A stretch of 64,000 nt of DNA from Streptomyces mirabilis (GCF_039503195.1 NZ_JBCJKP010000001.1:9672001-9736000); one strand, 5' to 3'; shown: positions 24,025 to 33,153, numbered from the stretch's first letter. Made by a program: numbers and translations. The notes: a model not told the origin generated them from the sequence alone.

Positions 24025-25668
24025 ATGGCATCTGTCGACCAGCTCGCCCCACCAAGCACGAGCCAGAACCGTAGCTCCCTCCGACGGAACGTCGGACTGA
24101 TCGGGCTGCTCTGGGCGTCCGCCGGCTCAATCATCGGATCCGGCTGGCTGTACGGCGCGAAGAACGCCGTCGTCGCCGCCGGCCCGGCAGCTCTGATTTC
24201 CTGGGGCATCGGCGCGGTCGCGATCGTGCTGCTGGCGTTTGTTCATGCCGAGCTGGGCGGAATGTTCCCCGTCGCCGGCGGCACCGCCCGTTACCCGCAC
24301 TACGCCTTCGGCGGCCTGGCAGGCATGTCCTTTGGCTGGTTCGCCTGGCTGCAGGCGGCAACCGTGGCGCCGATCGAGGTCGAGGCCATGATCGGCTACG
24401 CCGGTCACTGGCACTTCGCCAAGAGCTTCCTCAATGACAACGGCACCCTGACGACGAGCGGCTTCATCGTCGCGGTGATCCTCATGGGCGTCTTCGTCGC
24501 CGTGAACTTCCTCGGTGTCTCGGTGCTGGCCCGGACCAACAGCGCTGCCACCTGGCTGAAGATCTTCGTGCCGCTGCTCGCCATCTTCACCCTCGCTGCG
24601 ACCCACTTCCACAGCAGCAACTTCACCTCGCACGGCTTCGCGCCGTTCGGCTCCAAGGGCGTGCTCGCCGCGATCAGCACCAGCGGCATCGTCTTCGCCC
24701 TCCTCGGTTTCGAGCAGGCGATCCAGCTGGCGGGCGAGAGCCGCAACCCCAAGCGCGACATCCCCCGCGCGGTGCTCGGCTCAGTGGCCATCGGCACGCT
24801 GATCTACGTCCTGCTGCAGGTCGTCTTCATCGGCGCGCTGCCCGGCAGCAGCTTCGCCAAGGGCTGGGACAAGCTCGACTTCGTCGGTATCAGTGGCCCC
24901 TTCGCGGGTCTGGCCACCCTTGTCGGTCTGGGCTGGCTGACCGTGGTGCTGTACTTCGACGCCATCGTCTCCCCGGGCGGCACCGGTCTGATCTACACCA
25001 CCTCCACCTCCCGTATCTCCTACGGTCTGAGCAAGAACGGCTACGCGCCGCGCGTCTTCGAGCGCACGGACGCACGCGGGGTCCCGGTGTACGGCCTGAT
25101 CATGTCCTTCGTCACCGGCGTGGTCTGCTTCCTGCCGTTTCCGAGCTGGCAGCAGCTGGTCGGCTTCATCACCTCCGCCAGCGTGCTGATGTACGCGGGC
25201 GCTCCACTGGCCTTCGGCGCGCTGCGCAGGCGCCTGCCGAACCGCGAGCGCAGCTACCGGCTGCCGCTCGGCGGTGTGCTCTCCCCACTGGCGTTCATCG
25301 TTGCGAGCCTGATCATCTACTGGAGCGGCTGGCAGACCCTGGAGAAGCTGGGCGAAGCGATCGTCCTGGGCTACCTCCTGCTCGGCGGCTACGCCCTCTA
25401 CGCGTCCAAGAAGGGCCTGCCGAACGCTCCGCGGATCAGTTGGAAGTCCGCCCAGTGGCTGCCGGTCTACCTGCTCGGCATCGGTGTGATTTCCTGGCAG
25501 GGCACCTTCGGCGGCGGGCAGGGCAACCTGCCGATGTGGACGGACATCGCCGTCGTGGCCGTGTTCTCCCTGGCGATCTACCACTGGGCGATCCGCGTGG
25601 CCCTGCCGACCGACGCGATCGAGCAGAACATCGAGGACATCGAGGTCGTCGACGCGGGCGGTCACTGA
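24025..25668 (+). CDS. APC-family amino-acid permease
   Basis: The 547-residue integral membrane protein has about 12-14 hydrophobic segments and the APC-superfamily start LIGLLWASAGSIIGSGWLY, with the GSIIGSGW motif that lines the substrate site. The segment FEQAIQLAGESRNPKRDIPR matches the conserved cytoplasmic loop between helices 6 and 7 of amino-acid transporters. It would import an amino acid or amine with protons or by exchange. No enzyme or regulator gene adjoins it, so the substrate is unknown. The following 140 bp are non-coding up to the TnpB element. Confidence 0.92.
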   Translation: MASVDQLAPPSTSQNRSSLRRNVGLIGLLWASAGSIIGSGWLYGAKNAVVAAGPAALISWGIGAVAIVLLAFVHAELGGMFPVAGGTARYPHYAFGGLAGMSFGWFAWLQAATVAPIEVEAMIGYAGHWHFAKSFLNDNGTLTTSGFIVAVILMGVFVAVNFLGVSVLARTNSAATWLKIFVPLLAIFTLAATHFHSSNFTSHGFAPFGSKGVLAAISTSGIVFALLGFEQAIQLAGESRNPKRDIPRAVLGSVAIGTLIYVLLQVVFIGALPGSSFAKGWDKLDFVGISGPFAGLATLVGLGWLTVVLYFDAIVSPGGTGLIYTTSTSRISYGLSKNGYAPRVFERTDARGVPVYGLIMSFVTGVVCFLPFPSWQQLVGFITSASVLMYAGAPLAFGALRRRLPNRERSYRLPLGGVLSPLAFIVASLIIYWSGWQTLEKLGEAIVLGYLLLGGYALYASKKGLPNAPRISWKSAQWLPVYLLGIGVISWQGTFGGGQGNLPMWTDIAVVAVFSLAIYHWAIRVALPTDAIEQNIEDIEVVDAGGH

Positions 25669-25811
25669 ACCGTCCGCACTGCCTGATACCGGGGCGGTCC
25701 CGAAGCGGCCGGTTCCAGGATGGCGCCGCGAGCACACTGTCCCGGCTTCGACTGCTCCCCTCCTTGAAGAGAGTGGATTCCTTCCTTCAGGGCTGAGCGG
25801 GGATTCCTGGC

Positions 25812-27044
25812 TCAGGCTGCCTCTGGGAGCGGCGCTCCCGGTGGTCTTACGCCCTCGGCACCAGCCGGGTTCGGACCCGCATGGACGAGCATCACGCGGG
25901 CGGAGTTCTTGTCTCTGGGGAGACGACTCCGCACGCGGTGCAGGTGTAGGTGCGCTCGGACAACGGCAGTGCGTGCTTGCTTCTCGCTCCGCACGATGCG
26001 CAGTCCATGGTGGTGTGTGCAGGATGCACGAGACGGATGTCCCGCCCGTGCTTGCGGCCCATCTCGATCAGGGCCTTCTTCGTGGCGCCGATCGCGGCGT
26101 CCGCCGCCTTGCGCGCCATCGAGGACCTGGCGAGGAACTTCGGCCTGAAATCCTCGACCGCGATGGCGTCATGGTCGGTCACGACCTTCTTCGCCTACTT
26201 GCGGCCGGCATCCTGCCGCTGCCGGGCGATCTTCGCGCAGGTCTTCGCCCGCCACTTCTTCGCCTCGCGGTAGCCCTTCGAGGCGGCCTGCCCCTTCTTC
26301 GGCCGGCGGCGGTCCGTCATCCGGCCGTAGCGGGCCAGCCCAGCCTGCGTCTGACGGCCGTGCTGGGCGTGCGGCAGGTCGTGGGCGTTGGAGGCGGTGG
26401 TCGCGGTCTCCTTCACGCCCCAGTCCACGCCGAGCACCCGGCCGGTCTCCGGCAGCGGCCGCACCTCGGGACCACGAACGATGCGTACCAGTGCCCGACG
26501 CTGTCCCGGTACACGCGCACCGAGGAGGGTTCGCCCGGCAGGCCGCGCGACCACACGACCCTCAGCACGACCCCACCCGCCAGGCGCAGGCGGTCGTCCT
26601 TCAGCCGGAACCCGCGCTGGGTGTCGTCCAGCGTCGGCGAGGCCTCGCGCTTCTTCTTCCATCCCGGCATACCGGCCCGCTGCCGCTGAGACAGGCCTTC
26701 CCGGATGCCCTTGTGCGCCTTCGCGCGGGACCTGCCCAAGTCCCGGATCAGCTGCTCCTGAGGAACCGAGCTGCCCTCACGCAGCCACGGCGTACGCTCC
26801 CGCGCCCCGGTCGGCATCCTGTCGAGCTGCGCCGGGCACAGGTCCGCTTCTCGCCCGTGGTCCTGTTGTGCAGGTGGACCGCCTTGGACTTGGCGACGCA
26901 CTCGTTCCAGATCCACCGGCACCGTGCCCACTCCGCCTCCAGCGCGGTACGGGCACTCGACGACACGCGAAGCCGGTGGGTGTACCGGGCGCGCCCGGCC
27001 CCGTCGGCTTCCATTGGCGTCGTCACGATGCCACGTAGCGTCAT
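25812..27044 (-). pseudogene. tnpB: tnpB RNA-guided nuclease gene, broken by frameshifts and an amber codon
   Basis: TnpB is the RuvC nuclease guided by an RNA from the element's end. The pieces in order: MTLRGIVTTPMEADG to WIWNECVAKSKAV; then, after a frameshift near 26880, LIRDLGRSRAKAHKG to GHWYASFVVPR; after a second near 26470, VLGVDWGVKETATT (first RuvC Asp). A TAG at 26195-26197 replaces the usual Trp before AKKVVTDHDAIAVEDFRPKF (Glu). The zinc ribbon CASCG...CTACG follows, and a third frameshift near 25920 precedes RDKNSARVML (last Asp). All three catalytic acids and four Cys survive, so decay is recent. Confidence 0.85.
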
Positions 27045-27249
27045 GATTCGCTTCTCACTCCGGATCCCGGCAGACCTACACGAACAGGGGACCGCTCAGG
27101 CCGCTGCGGACCGGCGGTCCCTCAACTCCGAGATCCTGCACCTCCTGGAGGTCGCCCTCGCCGCTCCCCGGCCGGACGCCGGATCGCCCAGCGGCGATCC
27201 GGCTTCCCCTGCCCCGCTCCGCGGGAAACGGGATTCCTCCCCGGCCTGA
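27043..27249 (+). CDS. Arc-type ribbon-helix-helix DNA-binding protein
   Basis: The 68-residue product begins MIRFSLRIPADLHEQGTAQA, the beta strand of a ribbon-helix-helix fold, followed by the two helices ADRRSLNSEILHLLEVAL. Such proteins bind DNA as dimers and usually repress. Its ATG (27043) overlaps the divergent tnpB ATG (27044 on the other strand) inside a single CATG, so any binding here would control both. The last 20 codons overlap an 11-bp stem at 27178-27203 and the element's end, so this gene is part of the element. No toxin partner is present. Confidence 0.75.
   Translation: MIRFSLRIPADLHEQGTAQAAADRRSLNSEILHLLEVALAAPRPDAGSPSGDPASPAPLRGKRDSSPA
27178..27203. repeat. 11-bp stem-loop inside the RHH gene's 3' end
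   Basis: GCCGGATCGCC, loop CAGC, then GGCGATCCGGC. The hairpin sits within the last codons of the RHH gene, 30-60 bp from the element end. It may be a transposition end structure or an attenuator. Confidence 0.6.
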
Positions 27250-27445
27250 AGGCCAGGGCATCCTCCGGGAATCCCGGTGACAGCGCGGGCCGGGGCAGCC
27301 GGAAGACGGCGGTCGGACGGCCCGTGGTCCTGCCGCCCGGAGTGCTGCCGGGGTCGTCCCGGCCGGTCGGCCGAGGTACCGGTCCGGTGTGGCGCCGGTC
27401 CGGTGTGATGCGCAGCTGTTGTCCGCGGCCTTGTCTCTCGTGTGG

Positions 27446-28141
27446 TCAGGACTGCTCGCGGCAGTCCTCTTCGGCGCACTCCAGAGTGACGAGGGTCTGG
27501 TCGACCTGCTGGCTGGTCAGAGGGGGTTCGGGCAGTTCGTGGGCGCCCTCGGTGCGGAAGGCGTCGAGCATCAGGTGGAGATGGCGGCGCCAGGCTTGGG
27601 GGGCGACGGTGCGTGTGGCCTGGATGATCCCGGCCTGGGACCAGATCACGAAGGCGATGTCCTGCGCGGTGACGTCGCCGCGCAGGACGCCCTGTTCCTG
27701 GGCGTTGCGCATGATCTGGATGCCGAGTTCCTTGGCGCGTTCGTACATCTTGCGGCCGGCCACGTGAAGGGGCAGCCGTGCCGAGACCAGGTCGTTGAAG
27801 GCGCGGTCGCAGGCCTGCAACTGGCAGAGTTTCTCCAGGTAGCGGCAGAACCCCTCCCAGGCGTTGTCCATGGCCGCGGCTTCTTCCGCGGTGGTGAGCA
27901 GTTCCGTGTACTTCGCGTTGAAGAGTGTTTCGACCAGGTCGAGCCGGGTGGGGAAGTGGCGGTAGAGCGTGCCGATCGCGACGCCGGCCTCGCGGGCGAC
28001 GCCCTCCAGGGACGCCCCGAGGCCCTGCTCGGAGAAGGCCGTGCGGGCGGCGGCCACGATCGCGTCCCTGTTGCGCTGTGCGTCACGGCGCAGGGGTCTC
28101 GCCGGTGTCTCCCTCGCGGACGGGGCGTGGTGGTGGCTCAT
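27446..28141 (-). CDS. TetR-family regulator
   Basis: The 231-residue protein has the TetR helix-turn-helix at about residues 25-70 (IVAAARTAFSEQGLGASLEG, then REAGVAIGTLYRHFPTR) and a longer helical ligand domain. It binds DNA as a dimer and is released by a small molecule. The 260-bp space between it and the divergent repeat-protein gene carries three copies of a TGAGGCxCCCCTC box, the first 16 bp before this start. Control of itself and of the divergent gene is likely. The ATG at 28141 is used. Confidence 0.92.
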   Translation of the reverse strand: MSHHHAPSARETPARPLRRDAQRNRDAIVAAARTAFSEQGLGASLEGVAREAGVAIGTLYRHFPTRLDLVETLFNAKYTELLTTAEEAAAMDNAWEGFCRYLEKLCQLQACDRAFNDLVSARLPLHVAGRKMYERAKELGIQIMRNAQEQGVLRGDVTAQDIAFVIWSQAGIIQATRTVAPQAWRRHLHLMLDAFRTEGAHELPEPPLTSQQVDQTLVTLECAEEDCREQS

Positions 28142-28156
28142 GGCTCGAGCGTAACA

Positions 28157-28292
28157 TGAGGCCCCCCTCGAATTCGTTGATCGTCACGTTTCCGATCGCA
28201 ATCTCGCCCCCCTGACGTGGCGTGATGAGCCTCACTGCAAATATGAGGCACCCCTCGGGTACGGTGGCAGAGCCGAACGTGAGGCACCCCTC
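28157..28292. promoter_or_regulatory. three TGAGGC(A/C)CCCCTC boxes between tetR and repeat-protein gene
   Basis: The 13-bp box occurs at 28157-28169 (with C at the variable position), 28244-28256 and 28280-28292, all in the same orientation. Each is a half-palindrome (GAGG against CCTC), suited to a dimer. A related TGAGCCTCA lies at 28226-28234. These are the best candidates for operators of the TetR protein. Confidence 0.6.
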
Positions 28293-28403
28293 CGGATGAC
28301 CTTGCGGCAAGCCGACTGACCCGGGATTTCCGGATCTCGGTTCACATGGAAGCGGCGGCCGCCGACTCGGCGAAACCGCGGCAGTCTCGCAAGGGAAATG
28401 ACC

Positions 28404-28844
28404 ATGAACAGCATGACCAAGCGCGTCTCGATCGCACTCGCCTCCACGGCACTGGCCGGCGGAGCCCTTCTCGGAGCCGGCGGCTCGGCGTCGGCAGCCG
28501 CGACTTCGGTGCCCGTGCGGCACACGCAGTACGTGTCCGCCACCTCCGCGACCAGCAGCGGGCAAGTCGGCCGCCACACGGACGACGGCCGTCGTGACGA
28601 CCACCGTGGGCAGGACACTCTGCGCTCCGTACGGTCTGCGGACCACGAGGGCGAAGCGGCCTCGTGGCACGGCGTCAGCGCCGCCCGCTGGTACGAGGAC
28701 CAGGTCGACGAAGCGGCCTCGTGGCACGGTGTCAGCGCCGCCCGCTGGTACGAGGACCAGGTCGACGAAGCGGCCTCGTGGCACGGTGTCAGCGCCGCCC
28801 GCTGGTACCAGGACCAGGTCGTGTGGTCCCTGAACCACAGCTGA
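28404..28844 (+). CDS. secreted protein with three 19-residue tandem repeats
   Basis: The product is 146 residues with a Sec signal peptide (MNSMTKRVSIALASTALAGG, cleaved near ASA-AA). After a polar, His/Arg/Asp-rich linker come three head-to-tail copies of EAASWHGVSAARWYEDQVD, the last varied at its end (YQDQVV), closed by WSLNHS. Each repeat has two Trp, one His and acidic ends, and could form an amphipathic helix. No Cys and no anchor. The ATG at 28404 has AAGGGA at good spacing; the ATG two codons earlier is too close. Family not recognised. Confidence 0.8.
   Translation: MNSMTKRVSIALASTALAGGALLGAGGSASAAATSVPVRHTQYVSATSATSSGQVGRHTDDGRRDDHRGQDTLRSVRSADHEGEAASWHGVSAARWYEDQVDEAASWHGVSAARWYEDQVDEAASWHGVSAARWYQDQVVWSLNHS
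28653..28823 (+). repeat. three 57-bp tandem repeats in the coding sequence
   Basis: Units at 28653-28709, 28710-28766 and 28767-28823 are nearly identical in DNA, with only a few differences, mainly at the end of unit 3. They are contiguous, so they are recent internal duplications and not a CRISPR. Confidence 0.93.
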
Positions 28845-29013
28845 CGCGGCCCGAGCCGCCCGACTCCGGAACGCCGGCGCCTGCCCACACAGCGACACGG
28901 CCGCACCCCCCGGCCGACCAGGATCCCGGATCGTGCGCCCCACGGCGGTCCGCACCCACATTGAGACGAACGCCAGAACCCAAGGTCTCGTCGGGGTCCA
29001 GTGGTGGTGAACC

Positions 29014-29580
29014 TCAGCTGGAAATCAACTGATCCGCCGCCACTTCGAACTCGATGTGTCCATCGATCGATTCGAGTCTCCAGGGGGCAACGGAGACCTT
29101 GACGGTGCCCGAAGTCGCTGTGCTGTCGCCGAGGGTCAGGATCGCGCAGAGAATTTCAACCGGACCGGGAGAGCGGGAGTCGGAGGCCCGGCCGTCCCCT
29201 CCGGCGAAGGCAGGCCATTTATCGACGAAGGCCACTGTTGCCCAGAGCGGCGCATAGTCAACGGTCGTGCGCCGCAGCCTGGTTGGCTGCCTCGCTGCCA
29301 GCTGACCGTGGTCTCGGGTGACGTCGACCTCGACGCGGATATCGGCGCAGTCCGGCTGGTGTGGCGCCCCAGGGCTGCGAAAGCCGAGACGCACACCGCG
29401 CTCATGGAGCTCTGCGGTGAAAAGTGGCAGTGCACGAGCCCAAAGCGAGCGGGCACACTGGCGTCCTCTCGGCGCAGCAACGATGCGATGCAGCTGGGGT
29501 CGTCGTGCACGGTGTCCGTCTCCTCTGCGCGCCGGCTCTGGGCTGCACAAGCTGCTGCGCCTGGTCGGCACGCCGGCCAC
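29014..29580 (-). CDS. hypothetical protein, start uncertain, possibly a fragment
   Basis: The last 70 residues look like real protein: FVDKWPAFAGGDGRASDSRS, then PVEILCAILTLGD and WRLESIDGHIEFEVAADQL, a beta-rich composition. The first 50-60 residues are Arg-rich and unconvincing, so translation may begin further in, or the front may be lost. No signal peptide or family is recognised. A short plasmid- or phage-like protein or an incomplete enzyme is possible. Confidence 0.4.
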   Translation of the reverse strand: MAGVPTRRSSLCSPEPARRGDGHRARRPQLHRIVAAPRGRQCARSLWARALPLFTAELHERGVRLGFRSPGAPHQPDCADIRVEVDVTRDHGQLAARQPTRLRRTTVDYAPLWATVAFVDKWPAFAGGDGRASDSRSPGPVEILCAILTLGDSTATSGTVKVSVAPWRLESIDGHIEFEVAADQLISS

Positions 29581-29847
29581 GTGGCGGGGGCGACAGCGGA
29601 GGGCGAGCGGGGCTCCCTGGCGAGCGAAAGCTACTCCAGGGCGGCGATGAAGTGACGACGGAGAGCAGCCGCGAGCCGTTGAGGAAGGGCTCGCCTTCGG
29701 GCCTGGTACTTGTCATCGGCCAACAGCAATGCCTGCTCCGGTCACGCCGGAGCCCTGCGGGCGGCCGTATCGACCGTTCTCGGCCTGGGCGGATGGAATC
29801 TTCGGCGAACCGACCGCCAAGGCGCGCGCTCGTGGGCAGGAGGACTG

Positions 29848-30327
29848 CTAGGCCGGCCCGCCGAGGTCATGTGCAATCCAGCCCGGTGCATCCAGGCGCA
29901 CGGGCAGGGCGCCAACCAGCGTGGCCAGGTGCGTCTCAAGGCTCGCGAGTTCGGCAGAACCGATCTGCCGCTCCCACTGGTCGCGCAACTCGTCGAAGAT
30001 CGATTCACCTTGTCGCAGCAATTCGAAGCCGAGTGCGGTGACCTGAAGGCGTTTGCGGCGGGCGTCAAGGGGGTCCGTGTCACGTGCCATGTATCCGCGC
30101 TCCTGCAGCACCGCGATGGTTTTCGCCGCCGCCTGCTTGGAGACGGACAGGCGTCGGCCCAGTTCTGAAGCGTTGTCCGCACCAGCGGCGATGGCACGCA
30201 GGGCGAAGTCGTGGACGGGACGCACGTCTTCGTAGCCACGGCGGGCCAGTTCGGCGGTCGCGGCGTCCGCGAGTGAGCGGAAGCCTCCGAGCAGGAGCAG
30301 TGCGAGGTCAGCACCGGATCGTGGCAT
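29848..30327 (-). CDS. MarR-family regulator
   Basis: The 159-residue protein has the MarR winged-helix core (about residues 50-105): ASELGRRLSVSKQAAAKTIA as the recognition helices and the basic wing DTDPLDARRKRLQVT. It binds short palindromes as a dimer. Two matching palindromes lie in the space to the divergent hydrolase gene, the nearer one 19 bp before this start, so autoregulation and control of the hydrolase are likely. No clear ribosome site precedes the ATG at 30327; the mRNA may be leaderless. Confidence 0.92.
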   Translation of the reverse strand: MPRSGADLALLLLGGFRSLADAATAELARRGYEDVRPVHDFALRAIAAGADNASELGRRLSVSKQAAAKTIAVLQERGYMARDTDPLDARRKRLQVTALGFELLRQGESIFDELRDQWERQIGSAELASLETHLATLVGALPVRLDAPGWIAHDLGGPA

Positions 30328-30345
30328 GGAAGAAGAATACGACCA

Positions 30346-30394
30346 TTAGACAACGACAACCTTGTTGTCTAATGTCATAGACAACAAGGTTGTC
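30346..30394. promoter_or_regulatory. two MarR-type operators between marR and hydrolase
   Basis: GACAACCTTGTTGTC (30355-30369) and its exact complement GACAACAAGGTTGTC (30380-30394) are 15-bp palindromes, centres 25 bp apart. The first sits inside longer arms TTAGACAAC (30346-30354) and GTTGTCTAA (30364-30372). They occupy the space between the two divergent starts. Confidence 0.8.
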
Positions 30395-30409
30395 GAAGTG
30401 GGGGGCACG

Positions 30410-31309
30410 ATGAAAGTCACACCAGCCGGTGCCACACTCCCGGGGATCACGCACCACCGCGTCGAGGTCAACGGAACCACGCTGCACTATGTCGCGGTGG
30501 GAACCAGCGGAACCCCGATCCTGCTGGTCCACGGGTTCCCCGAGACCTGGTGGGCCTTCCACAAGCTCATCCCGCTGCTCGCCGAGCGCCACCGTGTCTT
30601 CGCCGTCGATCTGCGCGGCTTCGGCGACTCCGGCAACGGGCCGGGCGAGTATGACAGCGCCACCTCGGCCGAGGACCTGCACCTTCTGATCGAGCAACTC
30701 GACGTCGGCCCGGTCCATCTCACCGGACAGGACATCAGCGGAGCGACTGTGTTCCGACTCGCGACCACGCACCCGCAAGACGTGCTCAGCTTCATCGCGA
30801 TTGAGACGGGACTGCCCGGGTTCGGCGTGGAGGCGCTGGCCGACATCACCCACGGTGGCGCCTGGTACATCGGCGTTCTCGCCGCGCCCGGCATTCCCGA
30901 GATGCTGCTGGCCGGTCGCGAGCGCGAGTTCCTGGGACAGTTCGCCTTCTCGGCCACGAGTGCGACCCCGGATGCGAGCACCGACGCCGACATTGACGAA
31001 TTCGTCCGCAGCTACGCGCGGCCCGACGGCTGGCGAGGAGCGATCGGCCTCTACCGGTCGATGCTGCGCGAGGGCTCCGAGATCAAGGCTCTCGCCGACG
31101 CGCCGGGCCTGACCGTACCTGTGCTCGCGGTCGGCGCCGGCGGACGCTCCTTCACGGCCGCCACCATGACGCAGGCCGCGGCGGCGACCGAGGTCAGCTC
31201 GGTATCTCTCGACGGGGTCGGCCACTACGCCGCGATGGAGGCTCCCGACGAGCTGGCGAAGGCCATTCTCGAATTCGTCGGAAACACCGACGCCGTCCAA
31301 CGGTTCTAG
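30410..31309 (+). CDS. alpha/beta-hydrolase, epoxide-hydrolase type
   Basis: The 299-residue protein is an alpha/beta-hydrolase. HGFPETWW (residues 41-48) carries the oxyanion His-Gly and Trp. The nucleophile elbow is GQDISG with Asp108 rather than Ser, and the catalytic His is in [14 protein letters not shown] near residue 278. An Asp nucleophile with HGFPE is the pattern of epoxide hydrolases and haloalkane dehalogenases. The ATG at 30410 follows GGGGGG. It is divergent from a MarR gene with shared operators, so it is probably induced by a toxic or aromatic compound. Confidence 0.9.
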   Translation: MKVTPAGATLPGITHHRVEVNGTTLHYVAVGTSGTPILLVHGFPETWWAFHKLIPLLAERHRVFAVDLRGFGDSGNGPGEYDSATSAEDLHLLIEQLDVGPVHLTGQDISGATVFRLATTHPQDVLSFIAIETGLPGFGVEALADITHGGAWYIGVLAAPGIPEMLLAGREREFLGQFAFSATSATPDASTDADIDEFVRSYARPDGWRGAIGLYRSMLREGSEIKALADAPGLTVPVLAVGAGGRSFTAATMTQAAAATEVSSVSLDGVGHYAAMEAPDELAKAILEFVGNTDAVQRF

Positions 31310-31765
31310 GCGACCGGCGCAAAGGACCAACCCGACGTCGTGACGTGCGGATTTACGGTAGTTGGGATCTGGCAGGCGTCCCCGTCCATGCCCGGGTTTC
31401 GGCATCCGGGCCTGCACGGGATTCTCGTGCAGACGCACATTTTTTCCCGATCCGGATCCCGCATCAATCAGCCGCAGCCATCGTTCGCCGGCGTCGGTCA
31501 GCGCCGGAAGCATTCCTCGCGGCGCTTGTTGCCCGCCGGTTCGAAGCGCACCCGAAAGCCAGTGAGATCTCTGCCGCCGATCATGGGGTGAAGAGGAGGC
31601 TCTCCTCGTCGTATTCGTCGGCGACCTCGACCCGTTGTGACCAGCTGCTGCGGGCGTGGAGGCCTCACCAACCTTCGCGGACCCGCGCCCGGACCGGGGG
31701 CCTGATCGCGGACACCATGGTCCATGACAAGCTGTGCTTCCCACTGCCCGAACCCGGAGGTCACC
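31310..31765. other. gap between hydrolase and DUF5302 gene
   Basis: About 450 bp without a supported gene. Frames are open but low-complexity. A GGAGG site at its end belongs to the DUF5302 gene. Confidence 0.4.
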
Positions 31766-32005
31766 ATGACGTCAGAGCCCTCACCGCAAGAAGGTTCGGA
31801 GCTGTCCGACATCGAGGAGCCCGCGCCGGCACCCGACGACGGGCAGGATGACTTGAAACGCAAGTTCCGGGACGCCCTGGCGCGCAAGCGGGGCATGCAG
31901 GCGGACGCAGCCGCCCTGGCTGCGAACACCGGCGCGTCGAAGATCCGCGGGGCGCACGGCCCGGCTGCGAGTCAGCGGTCGTTTCGGCGCAAGAGCGGCG
32001 GCTGA
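31766..32005 (+). CDS. DUF5302 small protein
   Basis: The 79-residue product matches the Streptomyces DUF5302 pattern: an acidic first half, DDLKRKFRDALARKRG in the middle, and the conserved end HGPAASQRSFRRKSGG. It is small, highly charged, with no signal or membrane segment, and probably partly disordered. The Lys/Arg-rich end could touch nucleic acid. Function unknown; the family is widespread and stands alone in the genome, as here. The ATG at 31766 follows GGAGG. Confidence 0.88.
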   Translation: MTSEPSPQEGSELSDIEEPAPAPDDGQDDLKRKFRDALARKRGMQADAAALAANTGASKIRGAHGPAASQRSFRRKSGG

Positions 32006-33153
32006 GTCCAGACGGCCGCCGGAGGGGACTCGCAGGGCACGGTCCGGCCGTCGTGCCGGCTCGCCAAGCTCCACCTTGGGTCGCCCGCCCACGACCCATC
32101 GGGTGAGGGCTTGCCGCGCAGGTTTGGCAAAGGCCGTGGCCAGGAATCGCTACCGCACCGGAAGGCGGCCCGCATGGAAGCTCCTGATCGGCCGTCATCT
32201 GCTCGGTGGTGTCCATCCGGTACTGCACCAGCACGGCCAGCGCAGCCGGTCCCCGCTGCCCGCGTCCGCGCTGATCATCACGGTTCCGCTCGCTTCCCGT
32301 CCGGGGCGGCACCGTCCTGCCCGGCGCCGCGCGTAGCGGCCACAGCGCCAGTCGGCCCCGACCAGAGCCCCGACCACGGTCACGAAGCGACAACGCCTCC
32401 GTGGACCAGGCCGGAATCCCCTCCGACACCGCGGCCGACAACTGCCCGCGCCCTCTGCCGCGCCTTCCTGTGAACCCGCAGGTCACCATGTCGGTCAGGC
32501 CGTGGTCGGGAGGCCGACATCCCTTCTACGCCCCCGGACCACGCCCCACAGCAGGAAGAACAAGGAAAGGGGGGTGGGACGTCCCGGACACCGCTCGTTT
32601 CGGCACCGGCAGCGCGCTGGTGCCGGAGTGCGCCGTGCCTTCTGCGGACGGCACATTCAGAAGGTAAGCGCCGGTCTTCGGCGAGCCGGCACCGTGCAGG
32701 AGCTGGCAGAGCTGTTGAGGGGCGCAGCCCTGAGCGGGTGTGATCACAGGAGGACTCCGGAGGGGATCGGCTGCGCGGACGGACGCGCAGAGGAAACAGG
32801 GAGCGGGCTGCCGCCGACAGGCCAAGAGCACGATGAGGCAGCCGACGGTTAGCCGCGCAACTGCAGGACCGGGAGGACACTGCCACTGACTGGCCCTTCA
32901 TCCGATGGTGCTGACCTGCGACTTCTCCGCAGATCGGATCTTGGATTGCACTCGGGGTGCTGCTAGCGAGTCGAATGTCCGACCGGGCTCTGCCGCGGCC
33001 GCCTCGTGAAGGGCCGCCCGATACCTCATCGGCGAGCTCCCCGCGCAACCGCTGGAGTCAGCCTCGGGACTGCCTTGCAACGCCGAGGTGCACGGTCCGA
33101 CACGGGCCACCGAACGGCGCTGCGGTCGGCGCCGCCGGTGGCACAGTGGTGCC
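32006..33153. other. 1.15-kb stretch with no recognisable gene
   Basis: No frame on either strand shows a domain, signal peptide or good start. Candidate frames at 32401-32667 and 32526-32831 are mutually antisense and biased in composition. No RNA gene is visible by eye. It separates the DUF5302 gene from the SRAP gene. Confidence 0.45.

Larger units (their letters stand above)
25750..27265. mobile_element. IS200/IS605-type element carrying tnpB and an RHH gene, no tnpA
   Basis: The unit contains a broken tnpB (minus) and a divergent ribbon-helix-helix gene (plus). Both outer ends carry GGATTCCT (25775-25782 and 27231-27238) next to CCTTCAGG or CCTGAAGG, as in ends of TnpB elements, where hairpins serve as recognition sites. 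No tnpA transposase is present, so it could only be moved in trans. Outer boundaries are approximate. Confidence 0.6.

Noticed and set aside
28653..28823. CRISPR array
   Set aside because: The three 57-bp repeats are contiguous with no spacers and encode a clean protein repeat.
32401..32852. Possible small genes at 32.4-32.9 kb
   Set aside because: No conserved motif, signal peptide or ribosome site, and opposing frames overlap fully.
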